From JABWBD01 sp040768665 (GTDB lineage: Bacteria; Planctomycetota; Planctomycetia; Pirellulales; Thermoguttaceae), in contig JAXGMN010000009.1 in the NCBI GenBank assembly GCA_040768665.1, forward strand, positions 62,001 through 126,000: a stretch of 64,000 nucleotides of DNA, read 5' to 3'. This document shows, one piece after another, positions 9,146 to 18,037 of the stretch. The position numbers were made by a program, and so were the translations under genes. The stretch's first letter is position 1, and each line of letters opens with the position of its first letter. The notes beneath the pieces are model-generated. The model saw only the letters and a program-made list of their open reading frames with translations, searched no databases and was not told where the DNA came from.

Positions 9146-9371
9146 GCTTTTTCTCCTCTTCAATATGCCAAGGTGGGACAAGATGACCGGCGAGTCCGCC
9201 GGATTGTCCGGGAAGTCCGGAAAACGCCGCGTCGCTCGCCGCGGGTCGAACGTCCTGCAAAGGCCGTACCTGGAGACCCACAAGCCAAGGCCCCGGCGCT
9301 CGCTGGCATGGCCGGCCCCTTGCAAACTGCCGGCTCTTGCGAGATAACCGAGAGGATGTCGTTGGCTTGCT

Positions 9372-9496
9372 GTAACCGTTCACGCCCACGGAAGAGAGGG
9401 GGACAGGTTGATGTTTTCGGGCAACGTCTTTGACGCCAAAACACTCGAATTGGCCGAAAAATGGACCAGTCCCCGGCCGTGGGCGTGAACGTTTAC
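9372..9496. repeat. Palindromic element, family P2, copy 1
   Basis: Outer ends are GTAACCGTTCACG and CGTGAACGTTTAC. Inside lies a nested inverted pair, GGGGACAGG...GTTTTCGG against CCGAAAAATGGACCAGTCCCC. Further copies lie at 36119-36241 and 39916-40038. It has no reading frame. Confidence 0.8.
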
Positions 9497-9539
9497 GGCT
9501 TTTGCCAGCCATCCGCGCAGGAAGTTTTGGAGAATCGAG

Positions 9540-10922
9540 ATGCCCTTCGTGAAGTCGCTTTTTTACCGTGTCGCGATCGTCTTGTTCGCCGCTCCTTCCA
9601 GCCTGGCCCAGGCGGGGCAGTCCGGCCTGTTGCCAAACCCCGGTTTCGATTCCGGAATGGCCGGCTGGGTGTTTCGGCCCGGCGATGAATCCCAGGTTGG
9701 CCTGACCGAAAGCGGCGACACCGGTACCGTGCTCGAAATGCATCCCGACGGACGAATCCTCGGCGTCGAGGCGGAACGTCTCCGACTTGGTGAGGATTTG
9801 GATGCGGAGCAGGCGTATCGAGTGGAAGTCCTGTTGAAGAACGAAGGGATCGAGAAGGGTGTCTTCGCCTATTCGATGTACTGTTTCGACGAGAATGGCA
9901 AGTCGCTGAAACAGTTCGTCTTCTATCCTCTCAACAGCAAATCCCAGCCGCTCGATTGGAAGAAGGTTCGAGGGGAGTTCGGTCCCGGAACGGCCAACCC
10001 GCTGCCCGAGAGCACTGCGACCGTCGCCCTGCGGTTCTCGTTCTACGAAGGGAGCGGCGACTGCCGCGGGAAAGTGCTCATCGACAACGTCGATCTTCAC
10101 CCCTATGATCCACCGGAGTATGCCGGCTGGCCGGTCGAGATCGTCGCCGAAGCGGGAGACCTGATCGTAAGGTTCGAGAGCCGTTCCTTTTGGACGCTTT
10201 ATCGGATCGATTATCGAGGGTCGCGCCTCGGTCTCGATCGATGGGGAAGCCATTATGGATCGGTCGCCCGTTTTCCGGAAATCGGATTCATCGGGTCGGG
10301 CCATACGGAAAGCGAAAACGAGCAAGTCCTCGACCTCAAGCTCTTCGTCGACGGCAAACCGGTCGAAAAGCCGCAGTCGAGCACCGAGTGCGAGAGCATC
10401 CGACTTGAGAAGACGTCGCGCATACGCGATCTGGTCCTGGCAACGGTAATCGACGTGCGGGACAATCGGATCGTGGAAGATGTTCGGCTCAAGGCGGAAA
10501 AGGCGACTCCGGTCAGCCTCATTTACCACTTCATGCATCCCTGGACCGATACGGCTACCGAGTTCTGCGCCGAAGCGCTCGACGGCACGTTCGTCGAGGG
10601 GGAGTTCACCGGCGACAACGGGCAGAAGATTGACCGTCCGACGCGCTGGTCGGCCGTCTACGATGGTCCTTCGGGCAAAGGCGCGGTCACGTACGTGCTC
10701 GATGCACCCTCGGACGACGATTGGCGGACTCGGTATTGGGATGTGCCGGAGCGTTACCGGAAGCATTACCTGGCCACCTTTCTGGGCAAGACGGTCCCCG
10801 CAGATCAGGAGTTCCATTATCGCGTGGTGACTGCGCCGTTTGACGCGTCTCCGACGCAATGGAGGGAAGCAGCGCGGCGCGTAGCGGAGGCGTGTCGCCC
10901 CACTGCGTCGGACCGGGAGTAG
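9540..10922 (+). CDS. Secreted CenC-like carbohydrate-binding domain protein, unknown role
   Basis: 460 aa, ATG 11 bases after GGAGAATCGAG. Residues 1-25 are a signal peptide (ending SLAQA). Residues about 28-205 look like a carbohydrate-binding CenC-type beta sandwich: the LLPNPGFDSGMAGWVF opening and the KVLIDNVDLHPYD closing are typical. Residues about 205-455 are a second all-beta domain with no motif I recognise; it has WTLYRIDYRGSRLGLDRWG and a SLIYHFMHPWTDTATEF segment, reminiscent of proteins acting on sugars. I would not assign an enzyme activity. It stands alone, 43 bases after a P2 palindrome, and converges on the next gene. Confidence 0.7.
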   Translation: MPFVKSLFYRVAIVLFAAPSSLAQAGQSGLLPNPGFDSGMAGWVFRPGDESQVGLTESGDTGTVLEMHPDGRILGVEAERLRLGEDLDAEQAYRVEVLLKNEGIEKGVFAYSMYCFDENGKSLKQFVFYPLNSKSQPLDWKKVRGEFGPGTANPLPESTATVALRFSFYEGSGDCRGKVLIDNVDLHPYDPPEYAGWPVEIVAEAGDLIVRFESRSFWTLYRIDYRGSRLGLDRWGSHYGSVARFPEIGFIGSGHTESENEQVLDLKLFVDGKPVEKPQSSTECESIRLEKTSRIRDLVLATVIDVRDNRIVEDVRLKAEKATPVSLIYHFMHPWTDTATEFCAEALDGTFVEGEFTGDNGQKIDRPTRWSAVYDGPSGKGAVTYVLDAPSDDDWRTRYWDVPERYRKHYLATFLGKTVPADQEFHYRVVTAPFDASPTQWREAARRVAEACRPTASDRE

Positions 10923-10947
10923 GTAGTCCCGTTTGGGCCTCTTAGGC

Positions 10948-11016
10948 GTGTGGCAGATGATCGCATCCCCTCACGATTGCCATCAGCCCGGCTGCGGGGA
11001 AGCAGCCGGGCTGATA
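10948..11016. terminator. Repeated hairpin between convergent genes (copy 2)
   Basis: Nearly the same 5' part as 7870-7938 (GTGTGGCAGATGATCGCATC), followed by the stem CAGCCCGGCTGC/GCAGCCGGGCTG. It lies between genes ending at 10922 and 11046 that face each other. Confidence 0.6.
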
Positions 11017-11045
11017 TGCGGGTAAATTCTCATCTGCCGCCCGCC

Positions 11046-12128
11046 TTATTGAATGAAGATTTGCTGCTCGACCTGTTCCTGCAGCTTCTTCTCCAACGGC
11101 GCTCGCTTGGCCGCAGCCCAGCTTTCGGCGACCTCTGCGACTTTGGCGCGGTCGAAGTCGCCTTGCGGCAGGTTGGCGGCGAGGTGATCGGCGCACTGCT
11201 TATACAGAGCGTCGTACTGCGACTGGTACGGCTTGGGTTGGGCAGGCTTGGGTGCCGCCGCTTCGGACGCGGCGTCGGGAAACGTCCCGGTTTCGGCGAG
11301 CGTCTGCATCAACTTGATCCCTTCGGTCGCGCGCTCCATGAGCGCCGTGGCGGAGTGGACCCGGCGGTACAAGTCATCCAAGTCTTTCGCGCTTGTCGCG
11401 GCAACCTCTTCGATCCACTGCTGTTTCTGCTCGGCCGTGACTTTGGGGGCCGGCGCCGCAGCGACAGGCTGAGGAGGAGGCGGTTGCTTTCTGGAATTGA
11501 TCCAGTACTGCGCGAAGATGAAGGCGGGGATGGAGATTACCACCAGTGCGACGACGATTCCGGCTGCGACCAAAGCTCCCTTGTGCTTTGGGGCATCGGC
11601 GGCCGAAGTGCCCGCCGCCAACGGTGCGCGTTGATCTGTTGCCGCGGGGGGGATCGGGCAGCCGCACTGTGGACACTGGGGTGCGCGGCGGGAAATCATT
11701 GCGCTGCAGTCGGGGCAGGGGCTCAGCCGTTCGCCGGCCGCTACGTCATCGGCCGGTTTGGGGGCGGACTTCGAACGGTTCTTGTGGCGATTGCGGGGAA
11801 AGGCGTCTTCCAGCCATTTCCAGTCGTCGGTACCCTGCTTCCGCACGCGGCTGAACTCGTCGAGCTTTCCGGCGGTCACCAACTCGCGGAGCTGTTGGAG
11901 GGACAGCGGCCCGTACTTGCTGCCATCGGAGGCTTCGGCGAACCATTCGCCGGAGGCTGCCGACCTTTGGCCGGTCGATTGGGCCTGCGCATTGGGTGCG
12001 GCAGCCTGTCCGCGCGAGGGAATGGCCACGGCCGCCGCGCACTTGGGGCATTTCACGCGTTTGCCGGCCAGATGGTCCGGCGCACTGAACTTGCCACCGC
12101 ACGCTTTGCATGCTGCGACGATCGGCAT
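11046..12128 (-). CDS. Zinc-ribbon / GYF_2 domain membrane protein
   Basis: 360 aa from the ATG at 12128. The longer frame runs into the palindrome at 12157-12243. Order of parts: an N-terminal zinc ribbon with two CxxC knuckles (CKACGGKF and KCPKC, residues 7-31), then a GYF_2-like domain at about 60-115 (EWFAEASDGSKYGPLS, LVTAGKLDEFSRVRK). A second zinc ribbon follows at about 138-156 (CPDCSAMISRRAPQCPQCGC), then one transmembrane helix at about 180-205 and a proline-rich linker. The C-terminal region of about 130 residues is helical. The layout matches planctomycete proteins that use GYF_2 and zinc ribbons as protein-interaction modules at the membrane. The function is unknown. Confidence 0.75.
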   Translation of the reverse strand: MPIVAACKACGGKFSAPDHLAGKRVKCPKCAAAVAIPSRGQAAAPNAQAQSTGQRSAASGEWFAEASDGSKYGPLSLQQLRELVTAGKLDEFSRVRKQGTDDWKWLEDAFPRNRHKNRSKSAPKPADDVAAGERLSPCPDCSAMISRRAPQCPQCGCPIPPAATDQRAPLAAGTSAADAPKHKGALVAAGIVVALVVISIPAFIFAQYWINSRKQPPPPQPVAAAPAPKVTAEQKQQWIEEVAATSAKDLDDLYRRVHSATALMERATEGIKLMQTLAETGTFPDAASEAAAPKPAQPKPYQSQYDALYKQCADHLAANLPQGDFDRAKVAEVAESWAAAKRAPLEKKLQEQVEQQIFIQ

Positions 12129-12156
12129 GGCCACTTCTCCACGAAACCGCGTTGTT

Positions 12157-12243
12157 GTCTCAAAACGGGGACAGGCACCTCGCCACAGCCTGTTTTTCGC
12201 CGGGTTCGTCGATTGGGGTCGGAGCCAGTCCCCGTTTTGAGAC
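12157..12243. repeat. Palindromic element with GGGGAC core (87 bp)
   Basis: Perfect ends GTCTCAAAACGGGGAC and GTCCCCGTTTTGAGAC flank an inner GGCACC/GGAGCC. The GGGGACAGG...CCAGTCCCC core is shared with the P2 elements and with 37967-38016. It sits directly upstream of the zinc-ribbon gene and could affect its expression. Confidence 0.8.
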
Positions 12244-12336
12244 AAAGTCTAGCCTTCAATAACCGTTCAAGGGCCGGAAGCGAACGGTTGCAGCGTTTAC
12301 TCTATCCCTGCCGCTTAGCCACGTCAAATGCCCCGG

Positions 12337-12654
12337 TTACACGCAGCCGGTCGGCTTAGGCAGACCGGCGAGCTTGCAGGCGCCGACGGCGGGGCCTGAC
12401 GGGAACAACTGGTAGATCTTCTTCAGATCGAACCCGGTTTCTTTGCAGAGCTTGCGGATCATGGGGGCCACGCCGAACTGTTTGTAGTAATTGCGGAGGT
12501 AGTGGATCACTTTCCAATGCTCCTCGGTCAGCTCTTCCACGCCCTCCTGTTTGGCGAAGGCCGCTACGACCGCTTCATCCCAGGCTTCCGGGTCGACGAG
12601 GAAGCCGTCTTCGTCGACTTCGATTTGCTTGCCGTTCACATCGACATAACTCAT
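12337..12654 (-). CDS. dsrC: DsrC/TusE-family sulfur carrier
   Basis: 105 aa from the ATG at 12654 (MSYVDVNGK). It matches the DsrC fold family over its whole length: DEDGFLVDPEAWDE, LTEEHWKVIHYLRNYY and the signature C-terminus ACKLAGLPKPTGCV. Both redox cysteines of true DsrC are present (about Cys93 and the penultimate Cys104, eleven apart); TusE-only proteins lack the first. DsrC carries a trisulfide between sulfite reductase and the membrane DsrMKJOP complex, or serves other heterodisulfide-type relays. It lies 17 bases downstream of the DsrK-like gene, clearly in one transcript. No dsrAB is visible in the window, so the redox partner is unknown. Confidence 0.88.
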   Translation of the reverse strand: MSYVDVNGKQIEVDEDGFLVDPEAWDEAVVAAFAKQEGVEELTEEHWKVIHYLRNYYKQFGVAPMIRKLCKETGFDLKKIYQLFPSGPAVGACKLAGLPKPTGCV

Positions 12655-12671
12655 GTTCGAAAATCTCCCGT

Positions 12672-14012
12672 TCACTTTGCGGTCAGGTCAATTGCCTTGC
12701 CGACGAGATCCATGACGCCGCCGATGGCCACCTCGGGGACCGCGTGGTGGTTCATCACGTGGGGCAACTGGGCCTTGCAGATCGAGCACGGAGCGGCGAG
12801 GTAGTCGATTCGTCCGGCCGCCCGGACCTGCTCGGCTTTTTTCTTGCCCAGCTTCATTCGGATCTCCATCATTTCCTCCATCAGGATACCCGACCCGCCG
12901 CCGCAACAGAAGGTTTCTTCGCGATTCGGCTGGAGTTCGACCAGTTCCTCGACACACGCGCGGAGAATCCGCCGAGGCTCGTCGACCAGGTCTCCGGCGC
13001 GCACGTAGTTGCACGGATCGTGGAGGGCGACGCGCATCGGAAGCTTGCGAAGCGGGAGCCGGTCGAGGTGCCGCGCGGTGTAGTCGAGCACGTGGACGAG
13101 TTGGAACGCGACGGGGCCGCTCGCCGCGTCGGTGTACAATCGGGCCGCGCGCCAGCCGTGGCCGCATTCGCCCTGGATCACGATGCTTGCTCCAAGGCCC
13201 TCTGCCGCCTGCCGCATGCGAAGGTTGTGGTCGCGCATGGCCGAGAAGTTGAAGAGGAGCCCGAAGTTGGCCGCCTCGAGGACGGTGGAAGGAATGGTCC
13301 AGGAAGCGCCCAGCACGTGGAACATCTTGGCGGCGCCGACGATCGTATCGACGTTGGTGAAGAAGTCGGCGGAAGAGGGGATATACAGGATCTCCGAACC
13401 GGGCCGATCGACGGGGATCTTGACGGCAACGCCCGTCTCCTCCTTGATCTCGTCCTCGATGAACTCGACGCAGTCCAGCAGCGCGGGCTTGGGGATGCCC
13501 ATGTTGTTGCCGGTCTTCTGCATGTTCAGCGCGACCTGCTGCATGAAGCGGGGGAGGATGCCCAGTTCGGACAAGAGATGGCGCGCGGCGATCGTCACCT
13601 CGGCCGTGTCGATTCCGAAGGGGCAGAACAGGGCGCACCGGCGGCACTCGTTGCACTGGTAGAAGTATGTGAACCAGTCGTCGAGGTTCTCTTGGCTGAA
13701 GTCTTCCGCACCCGCCGCGCGGCCGAAGAGCCTGCCGGCGAGCGTGAAGTGCCGCCGATAGAGCTTGCGCACGAGGTCGGCACGGGCGGGCGGGGCGTTC
13801 AGTGGGTCGCCGGTTCCCAGGTAGCTGTGGCACTGTTCGACGCAGTTGCCGCACTTCACGCAGGTATCCAGCATCGCGGCCAAGGAGCGCATCGAACCGC
13901 GAAGCTCGTGAAGCCGGGCGAGAAGCTCGCCCTGCCGCTCGGCTTCGGGCACGACAGCAAGGCCGATCGCGCCGACCTCCGCCTCTTTGGCGAGCCGCAG
14001 CGGAGAGTTCAT
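12672..14012 (-). CDS. DsrK-like / HdrD-like iron-sulfur protein with CCG domains
   Basis: 446 aa from the ATG at 14012 with AGGAAAGGAAG upstream. Two 4Fe-4S ferredoxin-type motifs lie near the N-terminus: CVKCGNCVEQC (about residues 50-60) and CNECRRCALFCPFG (about 117-130). Cysteine-rich CCG-type regions follow (DPCNYVRAGD; ETFCCGGGSG with APCSICKAQL), which hold the catalytic cluster in HdrB/HdrD and DsrK. DsrK reduces or oxidises DsrC trisulfide at the membrane complex. With dsrC immediately downstream, the same role is likely here, though other membrane subunits (dsrM, J, O, P) are absent. Its start codon overlaps the stop of the upstream glycoside hydrolase gene (ATGA), indicating translational coupling. 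An annotation extended to 14537 would be wrong. Confidence 0.82.
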   Translation of the reverse strand: MNSPLRLAKEAEVGAIGLAVVPEAERQGELLARLHELRGSMRSLAAMLDTCVKCGNCVEQCHSYLGTGDPLNAPPARADLVRKLYRRHFTLAGRLFGRAAGAEDFSQENLDDWFTYFYQCNECRRCALFCPFGIDTAEVTIAARHLLSELGILPRFMQQVALNMQKTGNNMGIPKPALLDCVEFIEDEIKEETGVAVKIPVDRPGSEILYIPSSADFFTNVDTIVGAAKMFHVLGASWTIPSTVLEAANFGLLFNFSAMRDHNLRMRQAAEGLGASIVIQGECGHGWRAARLYTDAASGPVAFQLVHVLDYTARHLDRLPLRKLPMRVALHDPCNYVRAGDLVDEPRRILRACVEELVELQPNREETFCCGGGSGILMEEMMEIRMKLGKKKAEQVRAAGRIDYLAAPCSICKAQLPHVMNHHAVPEVAIGGVMDLVGKAIDLTAK

Positions 14013-16474
14013 GGCGACTTCCTTTCCTGCCGTTTGTCCGCGTGGGGCGGCACCGCTTTTTCCTCGCCGGCGCCGAGCGCGAAGGCCGGGCCGATGGACT
14101 CGAGGGTGCCGCGGCTGAGATTGAAGATCGTGAAGCCGGCGGCGCCCAGATCGCGGGCGTGGTGGACCTGGCCGGCGACGCGGTCCGCCGGCAGCGTCGA
14201 GTTGGAGGACGTCGCACCGATGCCGGGATAGAGTGGGACCTTGCCTTCGACGAGTTCCAGTTGGTATGTCACCAGGTTGATGAACCGCTGATCGCTGTTG
14301 GTGTAGTCCATCGGGCAGAGGAAATCGACGCAGCCGGCCTTTGCCCACTGGGGCCAGTCCTGCCCGACGGAAACGCGGCATTCGGGGTACGAGCCGAAGA
14401 CGGCAGCCGAAATCCGGATCGACGGCTTGATTTTCTTGGCTTCGGTGTAAACCGACGAGACCAGCCGAGTGATCTGCTCGCATCGCCAGTCGTGGTACTT
14501 GTCTTTGAGCGAGCCGGAGTAGCAGTCCTTGGGCCAATCGGCGACCTTCACTCCGGCGTCGGCCTCGAATCGCCGGCGGCAGCCGTCGCAGTAGCAGAAT
14601 TCGCGTCCCGGGTAGCGGATGTAGTCGAAATGCAGGCCGTCGACGTCGTACCTGCGGGCGACTTCGAGCATACTCTCGCGCTCGAGTTTCTGGTTTTCGG
14701 GGTGCGAGGGGCAGATCCAGTCGTGCGGCTCACCGCGGACGTTGACCTGGGTGCGGCCTTCGTCGCGGAGCTTGGCAATGAAGTCCTTGGGGGCGTTGGA
14801 GAGATTGTAGTTCACCTTCCAGACGTGGACTTCGAGGCCGTACTGCTTTGCTGCCTTGACACATTGTTCGATCTGATCGCCCAGTTCCCTGTAGGTGGAG
14901 CTTTGCGGCAGGATTTCGCTGGGGTAGTGCGCCAGCCCGCCCCAGAGCATGTTGGGCAGGACCATGTTGAAGCCGCCGGCGGCGAGCTCTTTGCAGGTAC
15001 GGTCCCAGTCGCCGGGGTAAGCTCCGGTGCCCGAATGGTTCCACCACGCCCGTCCTTCGACCGCCGGGCTCGGCATGGAGCGGAGATACGCCTTGACGAA
15101 GAGTTCATGGGCCTTTCCGGCGGACTCGATCGATTGGGGATATTGACGGCCGGCGTACTCCTGCCGGGCCGTTTCCATGGTCTTCGTGGCGGCGCTGAGC
15201 CCCTCCACGGCCCCGGAGCTGCCTGCTGCCTTGACAAAGGACTCGAGCGCCGCGAGGCTGTCGAGGTGCCCGACGTGCGCGACGCGCTCCAACTCACTCT
15301 GAGCCATCTGGTCCCAGAGCGGCGGAGCGAGTTTGCCGAGCAGGGCGGCGAGCATCTGTTTCTTGGCGGCGTAGTCATCGGACAAGAGGATGTGGGTGAA
15401 AAAAGCGCCCTGATCGCTTACCAGCAGGGCCGGCTGGTTGGTCGGCTTGCCCTCTTCGTTGTACCACCAGCCGACCACTTGCGCACTGTCTGCGACGGGC
15501 TTGGCGGTCGTGATGTTCCACGACGACTGATTCACCGATTGCGGCATGCCGGGGATATCGCCCTCGAAACGGATTTGAGCGAACGTGCCGGGCGTTTCGG
15601 GCCGTACATATTGTCCGGGTTGGAACCCGAGCGCTTTCGCCAGGGCCGTTGGCAACTGGTAACTGGCGAACACCTTGCCACCCTGCTGGACGAAGCGGAC
15701 CAGGCCCTGGACGGCCTCGTCATCGATGCCCGGGTTGTAAGCCAGGATGGCGACTCGGCGGTCGCCGAGCGCGCCGCGGGAGATCGCGGTGTCTTCGACG
15801 GCATCGGATCCGAGTCCCAGTTCCGAGAGCATGCTGCCGACGGTCTCGGCGGTGCCCAGGGCGGCACGGATCTCTCCGCCTTCTCGCGACCCGGCGGCAG
15901 GAATCACCAGGGCCACGTCATGGTACTTTGCGGCCAGCTTCGCCAGCCGAACTCGCGAGTCCTTTGGCTGGCCCCGCCAGATGGAGATCCGGATGCCGTC
16001 GATCTTGTGCCAACCGGCCGGTTTGTCCTCGATGCGAAACGAGGCCTTGGAGAATCGTAGCGTCTGCCATCCGGCTTTGTTGAGCCCGGTACCGGCCGAA
16101 TACCATCCGCCGCCGCTGCGGAAATAGAGGTTCACCGATCCGACCGCTTCGACGTTCTCCGCCGCCAGGTCGAGGGTAAATTCGCCGGGGACCGACAGAT
16201 CGAGCTTTACGTCGCGGTCGAGAATGGTCCGCGGGAGGTCCGGCTTGTTGGCAAACGGGGCCAGAAGCTCCAGATAGGTATACTCTTGCGGAGCGAGGTG
16301 CCTCTGAGAACCGACTCTCTGTTCCTCGTCCACCATGACCGGCGCGGGGGTTCCGCTGGAAGCAACCCAGGCGCGGCTCGCGGCCTCGGAATTGGCATAG
16401 TCGAAGGCGTCGATCACTTTTTCGTGGGCGGTGGTTCCCAGGGTCACCAGCAGCATCATCGCAGGCAGTGTCAC
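14009..16474 (-). CDS. GHL10-type (family 10-like) glycoside hydrolase-like protein with N-terminal beta domain
   Basis: 821 aa from a GTG start at 16474 with AGGAG eight bases upstream. The N-terminus is hydrophobic (signal peptide). Residues about 20-165 form a beta-sandwich-like region that mentions a bound sugar-like surface only by fold. Residues about 170-330 look like a glutamine-amidotransferase-like domain (VALVIPAAGSREGG, RVAILAYNPGIDD). From about residue 505 there is a GHL10/DUF187-type TIM barrel, with GGFNMVLPNMLWGG, GLEVHVWKVNYN, YDVDGLHFDYIRYPG (likely catalytic Asp region) and GCVDFLCPMDYTN. Substrate is not predictable; related proteins act on bacterial or plant polysaccharides. 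The stop overlaps the dsrK-like start. The pairing of this hydrolase with redox genes is not one I know. Confidence 0.78.
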   Translation of the reverse strand: MTLPAMMLLVTLGTTAHEKVIDAFDYANSEAASRAWVASSGTPAPVMVDEEQRVGSQRHLAPQEYTYLELLAPFANKPDLPRTILDRDVKLDLSVPGEFTLDLAAENVEAVGSVNLYFRSGGGWYSAGTGLNKAGWQTLRFSKASFRIEDKPAGWHKIDGIRISIWRGQPKDSRVRLAKLAAKYHDVALVIPAAGSREGGEIRAALGTAETVGSMLSELGLGSDAVEDTAISRGALGDRRVAILAYNPGIDDEAVQGLVRFVQQGGKVFASYQLPTALAKALGFQPGQYVRPETPGTFAQIRFEGDIPGMPQSVNQSSWNITTAKPVADSAQVVGWWYNEEGKPTNQPALLVSDQGAFFTHILLSDDYAAKKQMLAALLGKLAPPLWDQMAQSELERVAHVGHLDSLAALESFVKAAGSSGAVEGLSAATKTMETARQEYAGRQYPQSIESAGKAHELFVKAYLRSMPSPAVEGRAWWNHSGTGAYPGDWDRTCKELAAGGFNMVLPNMLWGGLAHYPSEILPQSSTYRELGDQIEQCVKAAKQYGLEVHVWKVNYNLSNAPKDFIAKLRDEGRTQVNVRGEPHDWICPSHPENQKLERESMLEVARRYDVDGLHFDYIRYPGREFCYCDGCRRRFEADAGVKVADWPKDCYSGSLKDKYHDWRCEQITRLVSSVYTEAKKIKPSIRISAAVFGSYPECRVSVGQDWPQWAKAGCVDFLCPMDYTNSDQRFINLVTYQLELVEGKVPLYPGIGATSSNSTLPADRVAGQVHHARDLGAAGFTIFNLSRGTLESIGPAFALGAGEEKAVPPHADKRQERKSP

Positions 16475-16950
16475 GGCGGGTCTCCTTTGGGCGGGGTGTC
16501 GTTAGGGGGGTGCGTTTCCGGACCAGACCATTGTAGTGCATTTCGAACTTACGGGGTGCAGCTGAGCGGACTTTTTAGCCAAGTCGACGTTTCCGTGAAT
16601 CGAGTCGGGCGAGGGCGCGCGGCTGCAACTCATGCTTGGGCTGCGGGTTGTGATCACGGGCGTGCGTAAGTTCGGACCGGCCGGCGGAAGGGTGTCTAAA
16701 AAGTCGGTTAGGAGTGGCAGAAACAGGAAGAGGGATTTGAACAGGAGGTAACGGAGAGAACGGCAGGAGGATTGCCCGGCCGGTGAGCTGTTGGGAATTT
16801 CCGTGGTTGAGGGACGTTCTGGTGGAACGTGGCAAGGGAGGAGTTGGATGGGTCGGTTGGGAGTGGCGCTTGCGAGGAAGGGAATAACGCGAAGGAATGA
16901 AGAGCGCAGAGGAAGTCATGTGGCTGTGGGCTGCTGTTCATGCGAGAAAA

Positions 16951-17017
16951 AAGTGTCAGGAACCATTTGTGCGAAGCACCCGAAGGGCCGGTTTCCGGCA
17001 AATGGTTCCTGACACTT
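16951..17017. repeat. 67-bp palindromic element
   Basis: Ends AAGTGTCAGGAACCATTTG and CAAATGGTTCCTGACACTT are perfectly complementary, with a short loop containing a second hairpin (GGGCCGG...). The layout is like the other GC-rich palindromes in the window, but the sequence is distinct. Confidence 0.8.
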
Positions 17018-17059
17018 ATTTCTCGATCAATCCTAACCATCAGCCGCGGCCCGGACCCT

Positions 17060-17136
<77 letters not shown>

Positions 17137-17298
17137 CCTCCATGAGGGATTTGAGCAGGAGGTAAACAGCACGAGGGGGTTGTGGGGAAGAGAAGAGGGG
17201 CAGAGGCGATTCGTTGAAAAAACTTTGGGGGTGGGTCTGTCGATGTCGTACCCTCGGGGTTAAAATGGCCGCGTCTTGGGAAAGCTCGTTTAGTCCTT

Positions 17299-17806
17299 TT
17301 GCGGGAGGAGCAAGTGCGGGCTGCTTCGCGACCACCGCTGGCCCGGATCGCGGCGATCGACCGGGCGATTCGGGAGGGCAACTGGCCGAACGCGGGCAGT
17401 CTGGCCAGGCAGCTCGAGGTGAGCGCGCGGACGATCCAGCGCGACATCATCTTTTTGCGCGACCGGCTGCTTGCGCCGGTGGAGTTCGACGCGAGGCGGA
17501 ACGGCTACCGCTACACAGTGGCGGGGTTTCAGTTTCGGGCACTGCCATCTTCGCGGCTGCGTGCGGATGTTCGCGGCGGTGCGGGTGCGCGAGGCGGAAG
17601 AGACGGGCGAGACGTTTTGCCGGCCGGACGATTTCCGGGTGGACGACTACGTGGGCAGCGGGTTCCGCGTGGTAAGCGGCCCGGACCAGCAGCGGATCGC
17701 GCTGCGGTTCACGCCCGCGGCGGCGGGCCGGGCGGCGGAGAAGATCTGGCACAAGAGCCAGACGCCCCAAGAGCTGGAGGACGCGAGCCTGATTATTCGC
17801 GTCTCC
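17299..17806 (+). pseudogene. YafY-like HTH/WYL transcriptional regulator, internally deleted
   Basis: The first frame encodes a helix-turn-helix of the HTH_11 type (LARIAAIDRAIREGNW, LARQLEVSARTIQRDI, LRDRLLAPVEFDARRNGYRY). After a frame change near 17540, a second frame gives the C-terminal part of a WYL regulator (MFAAVRVREAEETGETFCRP, FRVDDYVGSGFRVV, FTPAAAGRAAEKIWHKSQ) up to about 17806. The middle of the protein, including most of the WYL ligand-binding core, is missing: intact relatives are about 320 residues. The 3' end runs straight into the repeated element at 17891-18037. Confidence 0.7.
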
Positions 17807-17890
17807 CCAGCCAGAGGAATCCCGATGGGAGAGCAATTGGCTCTGGTGCCGCAATGGCTGGAGGATCCCGCAATGCGGACAGAACGTAAA

Positions 17891-18037
17891 GGAACCGAGC
17901 TCCTCGTCTTCGAGACCACGGACGATTCCCACGGCGACGTTCAAGCTGAGATTGCCGCGGATCGCAAGATCGGTGTGCTCGGCCGCGTGCTCGTGCCAGG
18001 TGTCGGAGATTGACACGGTAAGCGACATGGTGGTGAC
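17891..18037 (-). repeat. Repeat unit with conserved minus-strand frame (copy 1)
   Basis: Read on the minus strand it encodes VSISDTWHEHAAEHTDLAIR followed by GNLSLNVAVG and a DEELGSF end. Codons have GC-rich third positions in this frame. Related units lie at 19217-19490 and 20785-21030, and the DEELGSF end also recurs near 18500. I do not recognise the family. Confidence 0.6.

Noticed and set aside
8964..10859. 631-codon minus-strand frame
   Set aside because: It spans two real genes in antisense and an intergenic palindrome, and has no recognisable domain.
10950..12359. 469-codon plus-strand frame
   Set aside because: It is antisense to the zinc-ribbon/GYF gene, whose motifs are clear.
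12672..14537. Extended 621-codon version of the DsrK-like gene
   Set aside because: The first 175 codons are antisense-like sequence overlapping the hydrolase gene; the ATG at 14012 has a ribosome site and overlaps the upstream stop.
13802..16060. 752-codon plus-strand frame
   Set aside because: Shadow of the GHL10 hydrolase gene on the other strand.
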